Source of the DNA: Bdellovibrio bacteriovorus
GTDB lineage: Bacteria; Bdellovibrionota; Bdellovibrionia; Bdellovibrionales; Bdellovibrionaceae
DNA: 64,000 bases
Direction: 5' to 3'
Assembly (NCBI RefSeq): GCF_002208115.1
Contig: NZ_CP020946.1
Span: forward strand, 1,054,001-1,118,000
Under the pieces are notes generated by a model that saw only the letters and a program-made list of their open reading frames with translations, was not told the DNA's origin and did not search any database. The position numbers were made by a program, and so were the translations under genes. This document shows positions 26,309-33,702 of the stretch, piece after piece; position 1 is the stretch's first letter; each line of letters starts with the position of its first letter.

Positions 26309-26719
26309 ATGAAAAACGCAGTCGTTCTTATGATCGGTCTCTTGGCGGCAAGTACGGTGATGGCGCAAGGAACAGCTAAGGTTGTGTCGGTAAACTGTCA
26401 GTCTCCTTCAATGATGGCTGGCGGTGTCTCAGCATCCCTAACGGGCACCCTTGAAATCATCGTCAGCCCGACAACGGGTATGACAAAAGTACGTCCCGGC
26501 AGCGAAGTTGTTTTGAGTGTTGGCGGCGAAACTGCGTCAGTTGCCATTGAAGGAGTTTATTTTGTGGCAGGTGCCCGGGAATACATCAACGGGAGTTTGG
26601 ATCAAGACGCGGTTCCCTTTTCAAGTACTCGAATTGATTTTAATGACTCTTCAGAAAGTCAAAGAAGCTACATTCAGCGTTTGAACGGCCAAAAGATTCC
26701 ACTTCATTGTGCGCACTAG
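26309..26719 (+). CDS. Small secreted protein of unknown function
   Basis: 136 residues from ATG at 26309, after AAGAAGGTATGAA, an SD. It begins MKNAVVLMIGLLAASTVMA, a signal peptide cleaved before QGTAKV. Mature part about 117 residues, with cysteines in VNCQSP and at the C-terminal LHCAH, and a beta-sandwich pattern of alternating polar and hydrophobic residues. No family is recognised. It stands divergent to the TIGR02147 gene and is followed by a hairpin at 26735-26767. Confidence 0.7.
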   Translation: MKNAVVLMIGLLAASTVMAQGTAKVVSVNCQSPSMMAGGVSASLTGTLEIIVSPTTGMTKVRPGSEVVLSVGGETASVAIEGVYFVAGAREYINGSLDQDAVPFSSTRIDFNDSSESQRSYIQRLNGQKIPLHCAH

Positions 26720-26730
26720 AATTACCTAGT

Positions 26731-26768
26731 AGGTAGCAGAGCTCGGCTTCCCAGGTTGGGCTCTTGCT
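26731..26768. repeat. Copy of a short structured repeat (other copy at 36007)
   Basis: This segment matches 36007-36043 along its whole length apart from one indel and a few substitutions, including the core CTTCCCAGGTTGGGCTC. It forms a hairpin in which CCCA pairs with TGGG and AGAG with CTCT. It lies between convergent genes and may also act as a terminator. Confidence 0.5.
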
Positions 26769-28262
26769 TTATCTCTTTTTTAGAACCACAAAGACGGCGA
26801 TAGCAACAATGGCAATGACAGCCCCAGCCGATACTAAGACGTTCTGATGGGCCGACGAAAACGCAACCTTTGCCGCCGACACCAAGGTTTCGGCCGAAGC
26901 ACTATCAAGAGCTTTTGCCGCAATCATGGTGTCGCCAATGCTTAAAGTCCCTTGTGCCGGGATGCTGCTCGCAATTTCGGCAGGCAGCTGAATGGCTTTT
27001 CTGTAGCTTTGCGACAGCAATAATCCGAACAGGGTGATCCCCAGTCCCATGCCCAGCTCATATCCTACGGCTTCAATCGAGCCTGCGGCGCCCGCTTTTT
27101 CCGGGGGTGCCGCACTCATGATCGCAATGGATGAAGCAGTAAGGCCAATGGCTAAAAACAGACCCAGCAAGAAAAGTGAAATGATGATCAGCGCATTCAT
27201 CGTGGAAAAATCCGCAGCAGCCAAGCTGAATAAACATCCGGCTGAAACCAGCAGGCTTGTCGTCGCGACGGATCTGACTCCGTACCTGCCGACAAAAAAT
27301 CCGGACACGGGGCCGCCAATGGCGGTTGCCAGCATCAAAGGCAGCATGACAGCGCCGGCTTCAAGCGGTGTTTTTCCAAAAACAAACTGCAGTTCCTGGG
27401 CGATGGTGAATTCAACCCCGGCCATCGCACCGGCGACCAGCAGTGCTAGCACAAGCCCGACGCAGATAGCAGGTTTTTTAAACAGCCCCAGGTCCAGTAA
27501 AGGATTTTTCGAGCGAAGCTGAATCCTGATAAATACGGAAATCGCTGAAAGGCCGATGGCCAGCGATCCGAATTTTTCCATGGGACTGACATCCCCTTTG
27601 AAAAAGGATTTCAGGGCATAGACGCACCCGATAAGTCCGACAACCAGAATAAGGGCCTGATCAATGGCCCACTTGGAAGAACTGGTGGTTTGGGATTTAG
27701 GATAGACGATGTATCCCAGCGGCAGAATCAAAGCAATCAACGGGGCATTGATTAGAAACACCCAGTTCCATGAAGAATGAGTCAGGATATACCCACCGAT
27801 TAAAGGTCCGATAGCGCCGCCGGCAGCCCCCACGGTGGACCAGGCACCCAGCGCCAAGGCCCGTTCTTTGTCATCCTCAAACACCGTGCGAATGATTGAT
27901 AAAATACTGGGCATAATCATAGCCGCACCAAAGGCGGTGGCAGCTCGGGCAACGATCAAAAGATTTGCGGAGGTCACTAGTGAAGCAAAGACCGAAGCGA
28001 TCAGAAATAACAGCAATCCATTCAGCATCAGTTTTCTGGATCCGATTTTGTCAGCCAGGGTGCCCATCGGGATCAGTAATCCTGACATCATCAGGGCGTA
28101 AATATCGATGATCCAAAGAACCTGAGTGCCGGTGGCTTTCAGCGAAGTGGTTAGGGTCGGGATCGCCACGTGTAATGTTGTCATATTAATGACAACAGGC
28201 AGGCTGGCCAAAAGGGCCGCGAAAAGAACTAACCATCTGTTGTGCTTAAGTGTCTGTTTCAT
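26769..28262 (-). CDS. MFS multidrug exporter (DHA2, 14-TM type)
   Basis: About 497 residues from ATG at 28262, with 14 predicted membrane segments. The MFS signature GTLADKIGSRKLML lies between TM2 and TM3, and motif C-like GAAGGAIGPLIGGYI in TM5 marks a drug:H+ antiporter. The overall plan is close to SmvA/QacA-type pumps. An ATG at 28280 would add six residues. Neither start has an SD, but a TTGCCA/TATGTC promoter would begin transcription near 28262, so a leaderless mRNA is possible. The adjacent TetR regulator and palindrome imply drug-inducible repression. Confidence 0.9.
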   Translation of the reverse strand: MKQTLKHNRWLVLFAALLASLPVVINMTTLHVAIPTLTTSLKATGTQVLWIIDIYALMMSGLLIPMGTLADKIGSRKLMLNGLLLFLIASVFASLVTSANLLIVARAATAFGAAMIMPSILSIIRTVFEDDKERALALGAWSTVGAAGGAIGPLIGGYILTHSSWNWVFLINAPLIALILPLGYIVYPKSQTTSSSKWAIDQALILVVGLIGCVYALKSFFKGDVSPMEKFGSLAIGLSAISVFIRIQLRSKNPLLDLGLFKKPAICVGLVLALLVAGAMAGVEFTIAQELQFVFGKTPLEAGAVMLPLMLATAIGGPVSGFFVGRYGVRSVATTSLLVSAGCLFSLAAADFSTMNALIIISLFLLGLFLAIGLTASSIAIMSAAPPEKAGAAGSIEAVGYELGMGLGITLFGLLLSQSYRKAIQLPAEIASSIPAQGTLSIGDTMIAAKALDSASAETLVSAAKVAFSSAHQNVLVSAGAVIAIVAIAVFVVLKKR

Positions 28263-28277
28263 AGAATTGACATAATA

Positions 28278-28293
28278 CATACCGATCGGTATG
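28278..28293. promoter_or_regulatory. TetR-type operator palindrome
   Basis: CATACCGATCGGTATG is a perfect 16-bp palindrome between the divergent MFS and TetR genes. It covers the ATG of the TetR gene and the upstream ATG (28280) of the exporter, and lies inside the putative promoter spacers of both. The CCGATCGG core is common in TetR-family operators. Confidence 0.75.
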
Positions 28294-28785
28294 GCAACCG
28301 CCGGGATTGCCAGTGAGGAAGGGGTTCACGCCATCAGACTGAGCAAGGTTTCTGCCGCGGCCGGGGTGACCAAGGGGGCGTTATTTCATCACTTTGTAAA
28401 TAGGGAAGCGCTGATTGCAGCGATGGCTTCGTATCTGATGGATCATCTGGATGCAGAGATTGATCAGCTTATTGAAAAAGACACGCAAGAATACGTGGTT
28501 TTTACCCGCGCGTATATTCAAGCAACCCTGAATATGGAAAGCGAATTCGGCAAAGCCTTTTCTACTTTACTGCTGGCCGAACCCAGCGTGGTTTCCATCA
28601 GCAGCGATTGGTTTGTTGGAAGGATGAAGAAACACGTGAAGACGGATTCTGATCCAAGTCTTGAGGTCGTCCGTTATGCCGCTGACGGAGCGTGGCTGGC
28701 GGCGGTGACGAACTACAATCCTAAGATGGATTTGGCTAAGGTCAGAAAGCGTCTTATCGCGATGACAGAAGTTAAGGGCGACTGA
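28291..28785 (+). CDS. TetR-family repressor (short N-terminus)
   Basis: 164 residues. The HTH RLSKVSAAAGVTKGALFHHF is typical and is followed by the DNA-contact helix end VNREALIAAM. The first helix found in the family (about 10-15 residues before ATAGIASEEG) is absent from the ATG at 28291, and a stop codon lies five codons upstream in frame, so it is truly short or begins on a non-standard codon. The C-terminal ligand domain (50-164) has no recognisable ligand motif. It should bind the palindrome that overlaps its own start and control the divergent exporter. Confidence 0.8.
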   Translation: MATAGIASEEGVHAIRLSKVSAAAGVTKGALFHHFVNREALIAAMASYLMDHLDAEIDQLIEKDTQEYVVFTRAYIQATLNMESEFGKAFSTLLLAEPSVVSISSDWFVGRMKKHVKTDSDPSLEVVRYAADGAWLAAVTNYNPKMDLAKVRKRLIAMTEVKGD

Positions 28786-28861
28786 GTTCTTGTCGCGTGC
28801 GGAAATCTCGCGCATAGATCATGCGAGCGATGTGATAGTACAGGTCGAAGTGGAATATTGA

Positions 28862-29980
28862 TCATTCGGTATTTGGCAGGAGTAAAGAGTTTAATTTTGC
28901 AGTCTCGTAGCCGTGCGTAAATATCGTATCAAAGGATTCTGGGGTCATTTTAAGTAGAGAGGTCGGAAATGATCTTGCGTATGATACGCTTTTTTCATCT
29001 AGCCACATCTCGCCATTCGGACACAGGTTTTGAAATGATGGGGCACTCGAGATAGTACCGATCTGTAAATACATTCCTAATGACGGATTGTTTTTTATAA
29101 AGTTCACTATACTTCGAACACGAAGTGCTCGTGTTTGTTCGCTCATTATGTCCATCAATCTTTTGAATCTGAAAGGATTTAATGGGTGAGGAATATCTTC
29201 CGTTGCAAACGGTTTGCCTGCGTCAGATACGATCAGAAAGTCGACATTTTCATTGGAAGACTTAATCCTTTGTGTGCCACAATCATAGAGAGGTTCGACC
29301 CCTAGGTTGTCGTAAACTCCTCCATCATAAAGGTGGAGGGTCTTCTGTTGAAGGGTAGTTGGTTTGGCATTGGCTTGAGAGCCCCATTCCGCTTTGCGCC
29401 AAACATACTTATCAGAGGCTATCTTGAGTGGGCCAATTCCTCCGGGAAACGCTGCTGACATGGCCATGGCGTTGGCTATTGGGAAATCGGTCATATCCGC
29501 ATAGCCGATTGAGTAGTCACCTCCGGTACCTTTTTTAAATCTAAATCGTTTTCCATTTTCGGCTGTGGTGCCGTTGATGGACCAGGTTGGTGATGGGGGT
29601 AGATCTCCCAATGTTCCTGTTATCTGAAACAACTCATTGATGGATTCAGCTACTATATTTGCACGATATGTAAGTCTATGCCAATTCAAGGGGCTCAGCG
29701 CTTTTGTTTTTGCTGTCGACTGGAGGCAATTTGATGTCAGGATATTTTTGATTTCGAGGCAGTGATTTTGATATTCGCCGCTACTAGGCCACTTGTAATT
29801 TGAAATGTGAAATAGGAGGCCGATGAAAATGCTTCCACCCGAAACGCTGGATACGTGAGATACATGCTCTAGTTGTTGAGTGTCGGCAAGCCACTTGAGT
29901 ACGCCGGCATGAAATGCTGCGGCTCTCATTCCTCCGCCAGATAAACAAATTCCAATACTTCGATGTGGTGTATTTCTCAT
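28862..29980 (-). CDS. Patatin-like phospholipase (effector-like)
   Basis: 372 residues without a signal peptide. The oxyanion loop SGGGMRA starts at residue 14, nucleophile Ser47 is in VSGGS (the usual first Gly of GxSxG is Ser), and the catalytic Asp219 is in YDGGVYDNLG. All three parts of the patatin Ser-Asp dyad enzyme are intact. Such enzymes cut acyl chains from phospholipids; several are known effectors in antiphage systems (CBASS CapV). It is the second gene of a two-gene operon, 13 bp after an MBL-fold gene. Base composition is clearly more AT-rich than the surrounding chromosome. Confidence 0.88.
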   Translation of the reverse strand: MRNTPHRSIGICLSGGGMRAAAFHAGVLKWLADTQQLEHVSHVSSVSGGSIFIGLLFHISNYKWPSSGEYQNHCLEIKNILTSNCLQSTAKTKALSPLNWHRLTYRANIVAESINELFQITGTLGDLPPSPTWSINGTTAENGKRFRFKKGTGGDYSIGYADMTDFPIANAMAMSAAFPGGIGPLKIASDKYVWRKAEWGSQANAKPTTLQQKTLHLYDGGVYDNLGVEPLYDCGTQRIKSSNENVDFLIVSDAGKPFATEDIPHPLNPFRFKRLMDIMSEQTRALRVRSIVNFIKNNPSLGMYLQIGTISSAPSFQNLCPNGEMWLDEKSVSYARSFPTSLLKMTPESFDTIFTHGYETAKLNSLLLPNTE

Positions 29981-29993
29981 GGGAAAAACATCC

Positions 29994-30818
29994 TTAGATG
30001 CTATATTTTGTACTTATAGGATCTTTCCCGGCCTCGAGCGTGGTCAAAATTGATTGACCGTCACTCCCTGTATTTGTTTGGTACCAAATTTTAGAGTGTT
30101 GGTTAAATAGCTCGACTGCTTCTTTGTGGGGATGGCCATATTGATTGTTTACTCCGGCGCTAACTATAATTTTGTAAGGGGAAACGGCAGACAACAGCTC
30201 TTTCGATGATCCATTTTTTGAACCATGATGAGGAGCTGTCATCATTTGAGAAGCTAAACTATTGCCAAACTCTTTTATAATATTAGCCCATCTGTCGATT
30301 TCGGTATCGCCGGTGACTAAGTAAGACTGCTGAGAGGAATTTTCGACCACTTTACAAACTAGCGAGCAGTTGTTGGAAGAAGATTTATCCTCCGCATGGG
30401 GGGAGAAAATCTCGAAGGTAAACTCCTTTGAAAGTTTCGAGTAAAAACGTGATTTATTGTCATTTAAAAGAATCGGAACACGTTGAATTTTGCTGTTAGT
30501 GTCGTGAGCGTCAATAAGCTTAAAGCACTCGGAAGCATTATCAGTTGCTTTGAAATACTTTGGATACATGATCCAATTTGGAAGATATTTGTGAAGAATT
30601 ATGCTTAAACCCACTGAATTAAAGTGGTCTGCATCAAAGCCAGTAATCATTAATCCAATTAAGGCCTTGTTTTTTAGGATGTCGGCAAGAGCCCCTTTGA
30701 TATTGATAACTTTTTGGTCGGTTCCCATTGGCACATGGGTATCGACTATGAATGCTTCGTTAGTGCCAACTACAACGGTAAAGTTTCCTTGCGCAACATT
30801 TAGAGAATAGACTTTCAT
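29994..30818 (-). CDS. ComEC-like MBL-fold hydrolase paired with a patatin
   Basis: 274 residues, cytoplasmic. The opening MKVYSLNVAQGNFTVV and the later VTGDTEIDRW, TAPHHGSKNG and YGHPHKEAVELF match the soluble ComEC/Rec2-type MBL domain. The first motif reads GFDADH (60-65), where ComEC-like proteins often have HxDxDH, so the first His is Gly; the other metal ligands are kept. The substrate is unknown; related domains cut nucleic acids or nucleotides. It has a good SD (AGGAG) and a TTGACA/TATACT promoter, and leads the operon with the patatin gene. I infer one functional module. Confidence 0.75.
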   Translation of the reverse strand: MKVYSLNVAQGNFTVVVGTNEAFIVDTHVPMGTDQKVINIKGALADILKNKALIGLMITGFDADHFNSVGLSIILHKYLPNWIMYPKYFKATDNASECFKLIDAHDTNSKIQRVPILLNDNKSRFYSKLSKEFTFEIFSPHAEDKSSSNNCSLVCKVVENSSQQSYLVTGDTEIDRWANIIKEFGNSLASQMMTAPHHGSKNGSSKELLSAVSPYKIIVSAGVNNQYGHPHKEAVELFNQHSKIWYQTNTGSDGQSILTTLEAGKDPISTKYSI

Positions 30819-30845
30819 TTTAACTCCTGCAAATTACGGTATGTA

Positions 30846-30872
30846 AGTATACAGCTGTTTGTTTTTTGTCAA
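30846..30872 (-). promoter_or_regulatory. Sigma70-type promoter of the MBL-patatin operon
   Basis: TTGACA at 30872-30867 and TATACT at 30851-30846 on the minus strand, spaced 15 bp (16 if TTTGAC is used). The start of transcription would lie about 20 bp before the ATG at 30818, which has a clear AGGAG. Confidence 0.6.
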
Positions 30873-30945
30873 ACTCCACTGGTGATATCGAATGGTCAGA
30901 ATCAATTGTGTCTCGGGATTGTAATTTGCGAGCCTATTGCTCTCT

Positions 30946-30964
30946 TCGAGTCCCGCTACCCCAA
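30946..30964 (+). repeat. Fragment of a tRNA-Gln-like 3' end (attachment-site remnant)
   Basis: TTCGAGTCCCGCTACCCCA matches the 3' end of tRNA-Gln (36237-36308) at 18 of 19 positions but lies in the opposite orientation. It begins at the T-loop, the usual crossover region of tRNA integrating elements. It stands just upstream of the recombinase-like gene. Confidence 0.6.
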
Positions 30965-30973
30965 CGGTAGATT

Positions 30974-31600
30974 TTGGACGTAGCAAAGCCCGTTTGGGAT
31001 TCGATATATTTTGTTTTAAAGGGAGAAAATGGATGTCCTAAGACATCAATAAGCAATAATTGCCCGTCCCTTGATATTATTGAGTTTTTTCAAAAAATTG
31101 AACCCCGCATTTACGAAATTATCGCGCCGCTGCACGTGGAAGGCATGTCGATAACTGATATTGAGCAGCAAACGGGCTTAAAAAGAACCTCGATCTGGAA
31201 GGCATTGAAGGCTCATGATCAAAGCCTTCCCTCCAAACAGTCAGTTCCATACGCAAGGTGGCGCAAAGGTCATAAAAGGACCGGCGCCAGACCCCCTTAT
31301 GGATTTTGCTTTCTTTAGGGGGAGTTGGTGAGAGACCCCAAAGAGTACCCCACGCTTCTTTTAATCCACAACTTATGGACTCGCGGCAGTGATATTATGT
31401 CTATTTTTTCTGCCCTTAGTGATCGTGGCCTTAAATCCCGAACGGGTAAAGAGTGGAGCTACGGAGTCATTAAATCCATTGGTCAGAGAATTGAGTCGGG
31501 GGCGATAGTTCTTCAGTCGGGGAAGTTAGCGCTCTCCGAGAGCTTCCTAAAAGGAACTTCGTCGGCTTCAAAAGTACTAACAAAAAAGAGAAAGGGATGA
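30974..31600 (+). pseudogene. Recombinase-domain protein broken by an in-frame amber codon
   Basis: The frame gives 114 residues with a small HTH (GMSITDIEQQTGLKRTSIWKAL) up to RPPYGFCFL, then TAG at 31316-31318, then continues in the same frame with GELVRDPKEYPTLLLIHNLW and SALSDRGLKSRTGKEWSYG. This second part fits the recombinase domain (PF07508) of serine recombinases (pattern PYGY...Gxlv.dpeE...i..l...g.s...i...Ln..g..t..Gk.Ws). The stop could be one CAG-to-TAG change. No resolvase catalytic domain is present. The beginning lacks a good ATG (TTG at 30974). Downstream part could also restart at TTG 31325. Confidence 0.65.
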
Positions 31601-31603
31601 ATT

Positions 31604-31953
31604 ATGAACCTCACGAATCTTATTTTTTGGAGTGCCAGTGTCATCACCGGGTTGGCTGGAGTTCACAACATAGATTCCATTCAGCGAGCCATTTGGAAGG
31701 TCCAAGCACGAATCGTCTACGAGTCGCGTACCGAGACATGGGGATCTCCAAAGTTTTTAAGGAATGACCAAGGTCCTCACAAGTTAAGTCAGAGGAGCGG
31801 TCAGGAAAGGAACTGACTTCAAAAGAGCTTTTATTTGTCCATACTTTAGCGGTCATAGACCTAGGCGCGATGTTTCAATTCTCGGATCAGAACCGAAGTT
31901 CGGTTGATATGATTGATGAGGCTTTGGTGATCTTGTTGAAATTCGAGATGTGA
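31604..31953 (+). pseudogene. Possible frameshifted small gene
   Basis: An ATG at 31604, four bases after the recombinase stop and with AAGGGATGAATT as SD, opens a 70-residue frame that stops at 31816. From about 31780 a second frame (+2) runs to TGA at 31951-31953 with coherent coding character (KELTSKELLFVHTLAVIDLG, then FSDQNRSSVDMIDEALVIL) but no start codon of its own. A single frameshift between 31780 and 31810 would join them. No family is recognised. The N-terminal part has a hydrophobic stretch (LIFWSASVITGLAGV). Confidence 0.35.
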
Positions 31954-32001
31954 GCTTCATCTTTCTATATTAAGATTTTTCTATTCGCTAGGAGATTAGT
32001 A

Positions 32002-32274
32002 ATGGCGCTAAAGAAGAATACCCTGGGGCAATTTCTGAAAGAAAAGAGAACTCTTTCCGGACTCTCTCAAGGTGAGGTCTCAAAAAAACTTGGTTATTCG
32101 ACTCCGCAGTTTATTTCAAACTGGGCGCGAGGAGTTTCCTCGTCTCCCATTGATACTCTTAAGAAGATCGGCCAAATTTATCATGTGTCGGCAGACGAAT
32201 TATTTGAACGAGTACTTGAAGGCACAATTGAGAGTGTAAGAGACGATATGGCGAAGAAATTTAAGAAGGGTTAG
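32002..32274 (+). CDS. Small XRE-type HTH regulator, divergent member of the paralog family
   Basis: 90 residues. TLGQFLKEKRTLSGLSQGEV then SKKLGYSTPQFISNWARGVS is the same layout as the three small HTH proteins at 7-10.7 kb but with lower identity, and it has an N-terminal extension (MALKKN) and a longer basic C-terminus. SD TAGGAGATTAGTA precedes the ATG. It stands in the AT-rich island upstream of two membrane-protein genes. A dyad repeated twice between them (32368 and 32499) could be its binding site. Confidence 0.85.
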   Translation: MALKKNTLGQFLKEKRTLSGLSQGEVSKKLGYSTPQFISNWARGVSSSPIDTLKKIGQIYHVSADELFERVLEGTIESVRDDMAKKFKKG

Positions 32275-32367
32275 GGGGGGGCCGCCGAGGGCAGGTAGTC
32301 AATTTTTCTAGAAAAACCTCACCTCAATAGACCGAATCTAAACCATTCGACTGTCTACCCGTGACCC

Positions 32368-32381
32368 TAGTAAAACTACTA
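32368..32381. promoter_or_regulatory. Dyad TAGTA-N4-TACTA, copy 1
   Basis: TAGTA-AAAC-TACTA, extended outward to CCTAGTA/TACTAGG (32366-32383). The same dyad with AAAA spacer recurs at 32499-32512. Both lie in the 270-bp gap between the HTH gene and the membrane protein gene, which holds no other feature I can support. Confidence 0.55.
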
Positions 32382-32498
32382 GGCTTCTCTCCGAATTATA
32401 GCCTGAGTTATCAGTATCAGAAACCTTAAGAGTGAACTCAGATCAAGTGAAGGGCTTTTGTGAACTCTTTACACGCCAATAGCATGCTTCTTGTTGCA

Positions 32499-32512
32499 TA
32501 GTAAAAATACTA
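32499..32512. promoter_or_regulatory. Dyad TAGTA-N4-TACTA, copy 2
   Basis: TAGTA-AAAA-TACTA, 33 bp before the ATG at 32545, where it could block or activate the promoter of the two-gene unit that follows. It repeats the half-sites of the dyad at 32368. Confidence 0.55.
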
Positions 32513-32544
32513 GTAGAAATACTTTTAAGCAATTGGAGGATGTT

Positions 32545-32790
32545 ATGACTGATGAAACAAAAGATGGGTTAAAAGAAGCAGGAAAAGATGCCAGCTCAGC
32601 TACTATCGGGGCGGGAGTTGCTATTACTAGTTTGTCAGTAGCAGGAGTTCCAGGCCTCAGTGCTGCTGGAATCACTTCTGGCTTAGCTGTACTTGGCGGC
32701 TCGATGATCGGTGGAATTTTTGTTGTTGGAGCAATTGGATATGGCGGCTACAAATTATCACGCCTCATCATAAATAAATGTAGCGAATAG
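32545..32790 (+). CDS. Glycine-zipper small membrane protein
   Basis: 81 residues from ATG at 32545, with GGAGG seven bases upstream. After a charged N-terminus (MTDETKDGLKEAGKDASS), residues 19-71 are almost wholly hydrophobic and rich in Gly, Ala, Ser and Val (GLAVLGGSMIGGIFVVGAIG), with GxxxG spacings suited to tight helix packing, and a short basic end. It resembles pore-forming or holin-like small proteins and bacteriocin-type peptides in composition, not in family. No signal peptide. Eleven bases separate it from an HTH protein with a similar hydrophobic hairpin, so the two are likely co-expressed. Confidence 0.65.
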   Translation: MTDETKDGLKEAGKDASSATIGAGVAITSLSVAGVPGLSAAGITSGLAVLGGSMIGGIFVVGAIGYGGYKLSRLIINKCSE

Positions 32791-32801
32791 AGGCTTGCAA
32801 T

Positions 32802-33206
32802 ATGAATGAGTTCACTGGAGGAGATCTTCGCGCATTCAGGACTGAGCTTAGGCTATCAAGGGCGCAGCTCGCGGCACTATTGAATGTAAGTCCCACAACG
32901 GTCGAAAAATGGGAGCAGCGAGAAAGTGAGCCTATACGCTCTAAGTATCATACGCTGCTATCGTCACTGGGTGCAAAGGGCGTCGGTGTAGCTATAGGAG
33001 CTGGGATAGCCGGGGTTGTGGCTGCGCCGGCAGTCCTAGGGTTCGCGGCAGCGTTAGGGGCAACTGCTTTGGCAACTGGATCAGGAGCTTCTTTTTTGAA
33101 AGAGGATTCGGACACTCAATCTCTTAGGAACTTTCTGGTAAAGTTTGGGGGACTATCTGAAGAAGAAAAAAGAACGTTTATTGATGTTCTTCAAAAGATG
33201 ATCTAG
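32802..33206 (+). CDS. XRE HTH fused to a glycine-zipper membrane hairpin
   Basis: 134 residues. Residues 7-55 are a complete HTH of the XRE/MerR-like helix plan (FRTELRLSRAQLAALLNVSP, then TTVEKWEQRESEPIRS). Residues 60-98 form a Gly/Ala-rich hydrophobic hairpin (GVGVAIGAGIAGVVAAPAVL), and the end (105-134) is a helical, acidic tail (LSEEEKRTFIDVLQKM). The hairpin resembles the protein encoded just upstream. A membrane-embedded DNA-binding protein, or an antitoxin that recognises a membrane toxin, are two possible readings. It lies in an island with two possible binding dyads upstream. Confidence 0.65.
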   Translation: MNEFTGGDLRAFRTELRLSRAQLAALLNVSPTTVEKWEQRESEPIRSKYHTLLSSLGAKGVGVAIGAGIAGVVAAPAVLGFAAALGATALATGSGASFLKEDSDTQSLRNFLVKFGGLSEEEKRTFIDVLQKMI

Positions 33207-33240
33207 AGGGTTTGTATACTTTTAATCTCAATCCATCTTT

Positions 33241-33702
33241 TCAAGTTTGATTTCCCAATGAGCCAGATTGAATTATTTTGGAAAGATCATTTACCAGTGA
33301 AGGAAGATTTGCTCTAAGGTCACAAGATAGGTCAATAGTGGCCGCGATGAATGTGGCATCGGACCCATTTACTTGAAACTCCTTTCTTATGTGGACGTTG
33401 GATTTTGGATATAGCAATGCTACAGAAGGCGCCGCAACTCCTGAATGATGAATTTGTCTGTATGCTAGAACTTGGTAGGCATCCTGGTTGCTAATACCAT
33501 AGTGATTTTTAGTGTCGTTGATGATTTTATATTTTGTGTCCAAAATGAATTCTGATCCTGATTTTGATTTAATGTGGATATCGGTAAAGGTGTCGAAGAG
33601 GCTTCGTGGTACCCATTCTCCATTTTCCAATAGGTCGCGCTCTGCTGAGAGATTATGAGAAGATTGCCAGCGGAGAATCTTCGATATGTAAAAATTGACA
33701 AC
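33241..33702 (-). pseudogene. McrC-like fragment (C-terminal domain only)
   Basis: The frame, open from 33702 to TGA at 33241, lacks an ATG and holds only the C-terminal third of McrC, the nuclease subunit of the McrBC modified-DNA restriction enzyme. Matches are FILDTKYK (the PD-(D/E)xK catalytic core, Asp and Lys retained), DAYQVLAYRQIHHS, SVALLYPKSNVHIRK and FQVNG. The remaining N-terminal two thirds and McrB are absent. A TTG at 33630 could allow a 129-residue version. It overlaps head-to-head the start of the gene at 33655. I read it as a decayed gene. Confidence 0.7.

Noticed and set aside
30946-30964. Complete tRNA gene upstream of the recombinase
   Set aside because: Only the T-loop to acceptor end is present; no D-arm or anticodon arm precedes it, so it is a fragment.
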